Shown here in pieces: positions 7,811 through 11,886 of a DNA stretch of 11,886 nucleotides. The position numbers and the translations under genes were made by a program. Position 1 is the stretch's first letter. Each line of letters starts with the position of its first letter. The stretch lies in NCBI GenBank assembly GCA_026992705.1, contig JALWYT010000294.1, forward strand, positions 1-11,886. The letters are read 5' to 3'. The DNA is from Thiotrichaceae bacterium (lineage in GTDB: Bacteria; Pseudomonadota; Gammaproteobacteria; Thiotrichales; Thiotrichaceae). The notes under the pieces were generated by a model. The model did not search any database. It was given only the letters and a program-made list of their open reading frames with translations, and was not told the DNA's origin.

Positions 7811-7889
7811 TTAAGGAAGTTGTGACTAAGTTTTATTGATTTATAAAAAGTATTGTTTTGTTATTTAAGCTTAATCATAACTTCCTTAA
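7811..7889. repeat. MITE-like or hairpin element, copy 2
   Basis: A 79-bp element lies between sctI and sctJ. The 20-bp left arm (7811-7830, beginning TTAAGGAAGTT) and right arm (7870-7889, ending AACTTCCTTAA) are complementary with 2 mismatches. The 39-bp interior is AT-rich and shows partial similarity, in the same orientation, to the interior of the copy at 5651-5734 (shared AAAAG-ATTG-like core). The arms differ from copy 1 at only a few positions. It ends 5 bp after the sctI stop codon, so it would form a strong stem in the sctI-sctJ transcript. Confidence 0.62.
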
Positions 7890-7894
7890 ATATT

Positions 7895-8446
7895 TTATCC
7901 ACTTGAACGGAAAAGTGTTTGGAAACCAGTAGTAATATTTTTCACAACTGCTGAAAAAATAGCCATATTGGTATTCCAAACTCTCATTTCCATAAACTTT
8001 TGATTAACTAACTTTTTTGTTTTCCGTAACTCTCTAATTTCAGATATTGCATTTTTTAAAGCATTATCAATAGGTACTATATCATCTTCTTTCAAAGTCG
8101 TCCTTATTGTATCTTGTACTTGTCGCTTATTATTCTTTACAGTATGAATAGAAACCTCCGTTTTAGGTTTGACCTCTTTTGGAGCTAAGAGTTTTCCAAT
8201 ATCAATAGCATTATTTTTGATATTAATATAATTACGATTTGTTTCAATTAACTTGTCTAAAACTCCTAGTTCCTTTGTTATGCTTTTGTTAACTTGAATA
8301 CCATCAAAATTGGTATTTTGTGATTTTTGTAAGATACTATTAAACTTTGTTATATCATTTGGTTCAGGTGTTTGTAATTTAATGGCTTGAGTACCTTGTG
8401 TCATATTAGGTAGTGTTATTATTGCATTGTTGATGGATTCAATCAT
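7895..8446 (-). CDS. sctI: Probable T3SS inner rod protein SctI (YscI-like)
   Basis: Likely the inner rod subunit that anchors the needle in the basal body. The C-terminal part (about 148-183), with NTNMAIFSAVVKNITTGFQ then LFRSSG, has the amphipathic helix pattern of SctI C-termini, where variants of a sequence ending in a helix plus TLL-R-Q are conserved. The gene lies directly before sctJ, the ysc position of yscI. At 183 residues it is longer than Yersinia YscI (115), with an N-terminal extension rich in Asn, Lys and Thr that I do not recognise. AGGAG lies about 9 bases before the ATG. It follows sctG after 24 bp; no yscH-type gene lies between. Assignment rests on C-terminus plus order. 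Confidence 0.72.
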   Translation of the reverse strand: MIESINNAIITLPNMTQGTQAIKLQTPEPNDITKFNSILQKSQNTNFDGIQVNKSITKELGVLDKLIETNRNYINIKNNAIDIGKLLAPKEVKPKTEVSIHTVKNNKRQVQDTIRTTLKEDDIVPIDNALKNAISEIRELRKTKKLVNQKFMEMRVWNTNMAIFSAVVKNITTGFQTLFRSSG

Positions 8447-8470
8447 ATTAATAGGCTCCTAATTCCTAAG

Positions 8471-8836
8471 TTAACCATTAAGATACACTGCAGCAATGGT
8501 TTTTTCGTCCTCATTACCTTTTTCTGCAAGTTGCTGAAATAAGCCTCGTGCTTCTTCTTTTCTACCTGAATCTGCTAATGCCATGCCTAAAAAGCACAGA
8601 GCAGTTGTATTATCGGGGTCGACACTAAGTACATCATCTCGTAATATTGTGATAGCATCATCGTGACGACCACCATAAATTCTAGCAATAGCCACTCCGA
8701 CTTTAGCTGCAGGCTGTCCTTCACAATTTGCTTCGACACCATCCATAATAATTTGACCTTTTTCAATATGACCTTTGAAACATGCCATATAGCCAATTTG
8801 TGCAAGTATTTGAATTAACTCTGTCGCGATATTCAT
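8471..8836 (-). CDS. sctG: T3SS needle chaperone-like TPR protein SctG (YscG/HrpB1-like)
   Basis: A 121-residue helical protein with tetratricopeptide-like repeats. AKVGVAIARIYGGRHDDAI (about 44-62) and TTALCFLGMALADSGRKEEA (about 77-96) follow the TPR pattern of small, Gly, Tyr/Leu and Ala positions. In Ysc systems SctG pairs with SctE to hold the needle subunit as a monomer in the cytoplasm, and the gene's place between the sctF slot and sctI matches yscG. AGGGG lies just before the ATG. It is separated from the upstream small gene by 342 bp of non-coding DNA, so it may begin its own transcript. A different small TPR chaperone cannot be excluded. Confidence 0.72.
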   Translation of the reverse strand: MNIATELIQILAQIGYMACFKGHIEKGQIIMDGVEANCEGQPAAKVGVAIARIYGGRHDDAITILRDDVLSVDPDNTTALCFLGMALADSGRKEEARGLFQQLAEKGNEDEKTIAAVYLNG

Positions 8837-9178
8837 TTTTTCCCCTAGTTCATTGTTATTTATAAAATATCTATGGTCATTAGTTCTTTAATTAGATTCG
8901 ATATCAATATAGGTGATGTTAATAAATTTATGCTTACGTGATTTAGTTTTAATTTCTATAGCAGTCCCTTGCAATTCAAAGTAAAAAATTAAAATAATTT
9001 TTTATTATGAACTATCCTTTATTTTAGGTTATTACTTGAGAAATCAAAGAATCTAATTAAGTTGCTATCCCATATTTTAAAGCTCATAGCTTTATACACT
9101 ATACTGCGATAACCCTATAAACTTAATTTATGATGAAATAGCAACTATATTTTTACAAGCTTAACGATAATTTATTAA
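8837..9178. other. Long AT-rich non-coding gap between the sctF-slot gene and sctG
   Basis: These 342 bp hold no convincing frame on either strand, since stop codons are frequent in all frames. The right third contains an inverted-repeat structure (9060-9146) annotated separately. The remaining two thirds show no recognised element. The length is unusual in an operon where most other junctions overlap or are under 25 bp, so an internal promoter for sctG-sctL is likely to lie here, but I cannot point to it. Confidence 0.55.
9060..9146. repeat. 87-bp inverted-repeat structure downstream of the sctF-slot gene
   Basis: AGTTGCTAT (9060-9068) and its exact complement ATAGCAACT (9138-9146) bound an 87-bp unit. 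Inside is a second perfect hairpin, TAAAGCT-CAT-AGCTTTA (9078-9094). The size resembles that of the two elements at 5651 and 7811, but the arm sequence is different. It could be a degenerate small mobile element or part of a terminator for the preceding gene. Confidence 0.4.
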
Positions 9179-9394
9179 CTACCGTGAGAATGCTTGTGAT
9201 GTTTGTCTAGCATCATTTAGCATTTTTGTGATAGCATCATTTTTGATACTATCCTGTGTTGATTCTGCGGCAATTCGTTGCATTTCAGCTCGAAAGTTTT
9301 CAATTGAATTTTGTGCAGCATCAGCACTTTGAATGCCATTTTGTAAAGCTTGGGTTTGAATAGCTTGACCTGCTACTCCGAAAACATTATTCAT
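9179..9394 (-). CDS. Small helical protein in the T3SS needle (SctF) slot
   Basis: A 71-residue protein without cysteine, proline, tryptophan or tyrosine, predicted almost wholly helical. It is rich in Ala, Gln, Asn and Ser, and has an acidic/basic amphipathic stretch SIENFRAEMQRIAAES (about 30-45). The size and its place between sctE and sctG are those of the needle subunit gene yscF. However, the usual needle features are not visible: there is no proline-containing turn and no Ysc-type C-terminus. It looks slightly more like the alanine- and glutamine-rich Hrp pilins. A good RBS (GGAG 8 bases before ATG) and isolation by two long gaps suggest separate, strong expression. I call it a candidate divergent SctF, not a firm one. 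Confidence 0.55.
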   Translation of the reverse strand: MNNVFGVAGQAIQTQALQNGIQSADAAQNSIENFRAEMQRIAAESTQDSIKNDAITKMLNDARQTSQAFSR

Positions 9395-9425
9395 TTTAAT
9401 TTCTCCGTATAATTTAAATTACAGT

Positions 9426-9479
9426 GAAACTAATACTAAATGTAAACTCACTTTACATTAGACGTAATGTATTAGTTTC
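9426..9479 (-). repeat. Long stem-loop 31 bases upstream of the sctF-slot start codon
   Basis: GAAACTAATAC (9426-9436) pairs with GTATTAGTTTC (9469-9479), an 11-bp perfect stem. Between them AATGTAAA (9439-9446) pairs with TTTACATT (9452-9459) around a 5-base loop. The result is a nearly continuous two-part hairpin in the RNA, just before the GGAG ribosome-binding site. A role in mRNA stability or attenuation is inferred. Confidence 0.5.
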
Positions 9480-9582
9480 TGAGTAGTATTACTCAAAAAG
9501 CCTTTAATCAAGGTCTCATAGTTTTCTCAACCTTTAAAGTAAATTTAGAGAAACACTAACCTGACCCTAATTAAGACCTTCT

Positions 9583-9616
9583 AAAACAATCATAAAATAA
9601 TGTTAATGATTGTTTT
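9583..9616 (-). terminator. Candidate hairpin terminator after sctE
   Basis: AAAACAATCAT (9583-9593) and ATGATTGTTTT (9606-9616) form an 11-bp perfect stem with a 12-base loop. On the minus strand the stem ends in TTTT. The stem is AT-rich, so it would be a weak intrinsic terminator at best. It lies about 50 bp after the sctE stop codon. Confidence 0.35.
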
Positions 9617-9635
9617 TGGTGTTTACGCCTTTACA

Positions 9636-9657
9636 CCAATTCATTGTGTTGAATTGG
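9636..9657 (-). terminator. Hairpin directly after the sctE stop codon
   Basis: CCAATTCA (9636-9643) pairs perfectly with TGAATTGG (9650-9657) around a 6-base loop, 7 bases after the sctE stop. No T-run follows on the minus strand. It may act with the hairpin at 9583-9616 to end or trim the sctD-sctE transcript. Confidence 0.35.
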
Positions 9658-9664
9658 ACTATTA

Positions 9665-9862
9665 TTATTCTTGTTCAACAACATAAATTGCAGCTTCAAT
9701 TGCTTTTAATAATTTATCTGCTTTTTCATATTCGTTAGGCTGAAGCCCTTTATCTAACTCACTTCTTACTTCATTTGCAGTTTCCCCTAATTTAATGAGT
9801 AATTGATTTTTATAGTCTCCATCAATGTGGTTTCCCTGCAGGTTGTTTTGTGTCTGTAGCAT
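9665..9862 (-). CDS. sctE: T3SS needle co-chaperone SctE (YscE-like)
   Basis: A small cytosolic helical-hairpin protein that, with SctG, binds the needle subunit and prevents early polymerisation. The product is 65 residues, compared with 66 for Yersinia YscE. It has two amphipathic helices, LLIKLGETANEVRSELDKGL and EKADKLLKAIEAAIYVVEQE, joined by a short PNE-containing turn, which is the YscE fold pattern. I chose the ATG at 9862, which has AAAGGA 8 bases upstream; a TTG at 9883 would give 72 residues but has no better support. The gene overlaps the end of sctD by 41 bp in another frame and precedes the sctF slot, matching ysc order D-E-F. Confidence 0.75.
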   Translation of the reverse strand: MLQTQNNLQGNHIDGDYKNQLLIKLGETANEVRSELDKGLQPNEYEKADKLLKAIEAAIYVVEQE

Positions 9863-11141
9863 TATCGTTATCCTTTTTTCCAAAATAGACAGGAATTTCT
9901 ATATCATTATGACGTAGTAAAATTCTGTCTGGTGTTATTGATTTCACATAATAGCCTTTACCTAGATGAGAACCCACTAGATATTTTTTGTCATCTTTTG
10001 AGGTGATGAAAGGTACTTTACCTACGCTAACACTGCGTATTGCTAATTTAAATCGGCTTCTAGGACTTTGTAAATTCTCTACTAGGTCAGGAATCTTTCC
10101 GTATTGTTTAAAAAAATTATCTCTTATTTTTTTCCACTGACTTATTTCATCATCTGTTAATTCACCAGAAACTGTAATTTTTCCTTCTTTTATTGTTAAT
10201 AATATGCGATTTTTAAAGGGTTTATCCGCTAAATACGCTTGAAACTTCTCTAGTTGTTGTTGTATTGAGTCAACATTATCATCTTTTATTGATTTTATTC
10301 CACCAATGTCATTGATAATAGTTTTTTGTACCTTATTCCAATTAGCGGAATTTTTTACATAACCTTTGGCTATTAATTTACCATTATCACTCATTGAAAA
10401 CTGAATATCAGATTCACCAAAGGCTTTTGCTATATAGTGTGCTTGATTTACTAGCTCTTGATCAACCCAAATCCGATAAATGACAGGATAATTCAGACTT
10501 TCAATTTCTTTGATTAATTTTTGTTTCTCTATATTGTTTTTTACATAGCCTGTAATGAGTAGCTTATGATTTACATGGTCAATGGATAAACTTGAAAACC
10601 CTAAGTCTTTCATGCTAGTTCTGATTTTTTGTTGGATTTTTGTATCCTCTGTTATACCTTGTAAGCTTTGTGTTATTTTAGGTGCGAAGTAGAAAGTATT
10701 AGCAGAAAGTAATACGACAAATCCGGCTAGTAGATATTTCCATGATGAATTTTTATTTTGTTTGTTATTTCTGTGGTGTTTATTTGTAGCATTTTTATTT
10801 TGAAAAATGGGATGTTTGATTGCTGGCCAAGGATGCTCTTTAAATCCAATGGTAAAGTGGACGTTTCCAATTGTGACAACTTGATAAGGATGTAACTTTG
10901 TATCATATGTGCCAATATCTTTACCTGATATATAGATTGGATTAGCGAGAGGATGGATAAAAATATCTTTGGTTGTAATAATCAGTTTGATGTGTTGAGG
11001 AGCAATATATTTATCGTGGAAAATAATTTCGCAGTCATTTGAGTTGCCAATTGTGTAACTACCTACATTAAGGTTAATTTTAGCTCCTGCATTAAAGCCT
11101 GATAATACTTTTAATAGGTAGGGACTTTCTTTTGTATTCAT
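9822..11141 (-). CDS. sctD: T3SS inner-membrane ring protein SctD (YscD family)
   Basis: Forms the outer of the two inner-membrane rings of the T3SS basal body. An N-terminal cytoplasmic FHA-type domain occupies about 8-100 (GSYTIGNSNDCEIIF and YIAPQHIKL are the FHA-like parts). A basic linker (111-130) precedes one membrane helix (about 134-153). The periplasmic part has three BON-like ring-building modules (about 168-230, 234-290 and 300-355) and a C-terminal domain (about 365-420, VPFITSKDDKKYLVGSHLGKG). Length 439 fits YscD (419). The start is 9 bp after the stop of the chimeric gene. There is no recognisable Shine-Dalgarno sequence before it, so translation is probably coupled. The gene appears intact. 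Confidence 0.92.
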   Translation of the reverse strand: MNTKESPYLLKVLSGFNAGAKINLNVGSYTIGNSNDCEIIFHDKYIAPQHIKLIITTKDIFIHPLANPIYISGKDIGTYDTKLHPYQVVTIGNVHFTIGFKEHPWPAIKHPIFQNKNATNKHHRNNKQNKNSSWKYLLAGFVVLLSANTFYFAPKITQSLQGITEDTKIQQKIRTSMKDLGFSSLSIDHVNHKLLITGYVKNNIEKQKLIKEIESLNYPVIYRIWVDQELVNQAHYIAKAFGESDIQFSMSDNGKLIAKGYVKNSANWNKVQKTIINDIGGIKSIKDDNVDSIQQQLEKFQAYLADKPFKNRILLTIKEGKITVSGELTDDEISQWKKIRDNFFKQYGKIPDLVENLQSPRSRFKLAIRSVSVGKVPFITSKDDKKYLVGSHLGKGYYVKSITPDRILLRHNDIEIPVYFGKKDNDNATDTKQPAGKPH

Positions 11142-11150
11142 AAGACTATT

Positions 11151-11810
11151 TTAGTTATCTAGATATAAGTTATCTTTAGTTAAGATATGAACCTTTGAGC
11201 CAATACTAACCTCACCTTTTTCAGGGTTAATATTGCTATAATGTACTCGACCAGATTTACTTACCCATTTAAAAACTTTGTCATTAGTGGGCTTTTTATT
11301 ATCAAGAATTTCAGACATTTGTAAAACTGCACTGACGAATCGTTCAGGACCTTTAAAGTAAACAATACCTTCAGATTCCACTTCATTCCAATAAAACTGA
11401 TCGTCTAAAATACCGATTTTACGTAATGCTTGGCTAAATTGTTTTACAGATAAACGTTTTAATGTAACAGAACCTGTTTGTATCTCATTATTTTTATAAA
11501 TATAGAGAACTTTGCCATCATAATACCATAAAAGATCATTAGATTTGGCTAATGACTTTAAAATATCGATAGGATACATCTGCTTATAATAGACACTAAT
11601 AATATCTTCCAGTTTTTTTAACTTTCTAAATATTAATGTACGGTGAGCCCATGGGCAGGCATAAGAAACATAAAGATGGTAGCGACCTTTTTCAGCATCT
11701 TCAGGTGAAATAGTATTTCGAAACTGAGAATCCTTTCGAACATACTCCCCCCCTTCGCTGACTTTATCGAACCAGTCTTTTTTAAACTTGCCTTTAACTA
11801 ATAAGCTCAC
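11151..11810 (-). CDS. Chimeric gene: glutathionyl-hydroquinone reductase N-terminus fused to a SctC secretin N0/N1 fragment and a DUF4124-like tail
   Basis: A 219-residue in-frame chimera. Residues 1-73 are the start of a glutathionyl-hydroquinone reductase (YqjG/ECM4 type), with FVRK-like EYVRKDSQFRN, RYHLYVSYACPWAHRTLIF and LEDIISV. The catalytic CPWA (Cys52) is kept, but the rest of the ~328-residue enzyme is absent. From about 74 to 172 the protein matches SctC: LLWYYDGKVLYIYKNNEI is the N0 signature, and GIVYFKGPERFVSAV is the N1 repeat. The signal peptide, first half of N0, N3 and the whole outer-membrane secretin domain are missing. Residues 178-219 (VFKWVSKSGRVHYSN) resemble DUF4124. 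The GTG start with AAGGAG 6 bases upstream is inherited from the reductase. Neither parent function is expected; without export SctC domains cannot reach the periplasm. Confidence 0.85.
   Translation of the reverse strand: MSLLVKGKFKKDWFDKVSEGGEYVRKDSQFRNTISPEDAEKGRYHLYVSYACPWAHRTLIFRKLKKLEDIISVYYKQMYPIDILKSLAKSNDLLWYYDGKVLYIYKNNEIQTGSVTLKRLSVKQFSQALRKIGILDDQFYWNEVESEGIVYFKGPERFVSAVLQMSEILDNKKPTNDKVFKWVSKSGRVHYSNINPEKGEVSIGSKVHILTKDNLYLDN
11592..11592 (-). other. Approximate recombination junction inside the chimeric gene
   Basis: Reductase similarity ends at Val73 (codon 11592-11594, in LEDIISV), and secretin similarity starts within the next few residues (YYKQMYPIDILKSL). The exact join could lie a few codons on the secretin side. 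No repeat or insertion-sequence end is visible at the point. Confidence 0.6.
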
Positions 11811-11816
11811 CGTAAA

Positions 11817-11822
11817 CTCCTT
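11817..11822 (-). promoter_or_regulatory. Shine-Dalgarno sequence of the chimeric gene
   Basis: A perfect AAGGAG lies 6 bases before the GTG at 11810. It supports the GTG start, which also gives the standard reductase N-terminus (family: M-LLV-G-W). Confidence 0.8.
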
Positions 11823-11824
11823 AT

Positions 11825-11886
11825 TTATTTTTTATCTAAGCTGAATGCGCCAGGACCATGTTCTGCCAATAACAATAAACCACCGG
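11825..11886 (-). CDS. C-terminus of a DoxX-family membrane protein (partial)
   Basis: Only the last 19 residues and the TAA stop lie inside the window; the gene continues past its right edge. The visible end GGLLLLAEHGPGAFSLDKK fits the C-terminus of DoxX-family proteins, in which a last hydrophobic helix is followed by GPG-x-SLD. It ends 14 bp before the reductase-derived start codon. This matches E. coli, where the DoxX gene yqjF directly precedes the glutathionyl-hydroquinone reductase gene yqjG. The short length limits certainty, but the neighbour strengthens it. The promoter of this gene probably also transcribes the T3SS genes that follow. Confidence 0.65.
   Translation of the reverse strand, partial: GGLLLLAEHGPGAFSLDKK

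Larger units (their letters stand above)
9395..9664. promoter_or_regulatory. Leader region of the sctF-slot gene with a cluster of inverted repeats
   Basis: 270 bp without a coding frame separate sctE from the next gene. They contain four separate inverted repeats: 9426-9479, 9480-9495, 9583-9616 and 9636-9657. Such density suggests that transcript from sctE is terminated or processed here and that the small gene has its own 5' leader. No confident -35/-10 pair was found on the minus strand. Confidence 0.5.

Noticed and set aside
8587..8805. 72-codon frame inside sctG on the same strand
   Set aside because: It is an out-of-frame shadow of the TPR gene, which has the better RBS and a sensible protein pattern.
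10727..10915. 62-codon frame inside sctD
   Set aside because: Out-of-frame shadow of the FHA/membrane-helix part of sctD.
11151..11810. Reading the gene as an ordinary sctC with a wrong start codon
   Set aside because: The frame has no signal peptide, upstream residues clearly match the reductase N-terminus, and there is no space for a secretin domain before sctD.
1..11886. CRISPR array, tRNA or rRNA genes
   Set aside because: No regularly spaced direct repeats and no cloverleaf or rRNA-like sequence were noticed on reading both strands.

Overview
The window comes from an AT-rich Gram-negative bacterium, most likely a gammaproteobacterium. The evidence is an E. coli-like divergent znuA / znuCB arrangement, a 159-residue CoaD very like the gammaproteobacterial enzyme, and an E. 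coli-like DoxX / glutathionyl-hydroquinone reductase pair (yqjF-yqjG order) at the right end. Genus cannot be read from the sequence.

Left part (1-2991, backbone). A zinc uptake ABC transporter is encoded as a lipoprotein-type binding protein (znuA, minus strand) divergent from the ATPase (znuC) and permease (znuB). coaD, for coenzyme A synthesis, is translationally coupled to the end of znuB. Centre (3253-5649): a 798-residue secreted metzincin-type zinc protease with a PPC-like domain, a fibronectin-III-like domain and two cadherin-like repeats. It converges on the next block.

Right part (5867-11886, all minus strand). This is a type III secretion (T3SS) operon in the Yersinia ysc (virC) order. 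Read in the direction of transcription it contains a sctC remnant, sctD, sctE, a small gene in the sctF (needle) slot, sctG, sctI, sctJ, sctK and sctL. These products build the two inner-membrane rings (D, J), the needle and its chaperones (F, E, G), the inner rod (I) and the cytosolic sorting platform (K, L). The ATPase, export apparatus, translocators and effectors are not in the window. The T3SS block is visibly poorer in G+C than the znu block in the stretches counted by hand (about 22-30% against about 40-52%).

The most unusual object is the first T3SS gene (11151-11810). It is not a secretin. Its first ~73 residues are the start of a glutathionyl-hydroquinone reductase, including the CPWA active-site motif. 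They are followed in frame by about 100 residues from the N0/N1 region of SctC, then by a C-terminal piece resembling DUF4124. The signal peptide and whole outer-membrane secretin domain are missing, while the remaining T3SS frames are open. The gene sits 14 bp downstream of a DoxX-type gene, so the T3SS block appears to have recombined into a yqjF-yqjG-like locus, or lost sctC by deletion.

Non-coding structure. Two ~80-bp elements with closely related ~20-bp terminal inverted repeats (5651-5734 and 7811-7889) look like copies of one small mobile or hairpin element. The candidate needle gene is isolated by two long non-coding gaps (9395-9664 and 8837-9178). The first contains four separate inverted repeats; the second contains an 87-bp inverted-repeat structure.
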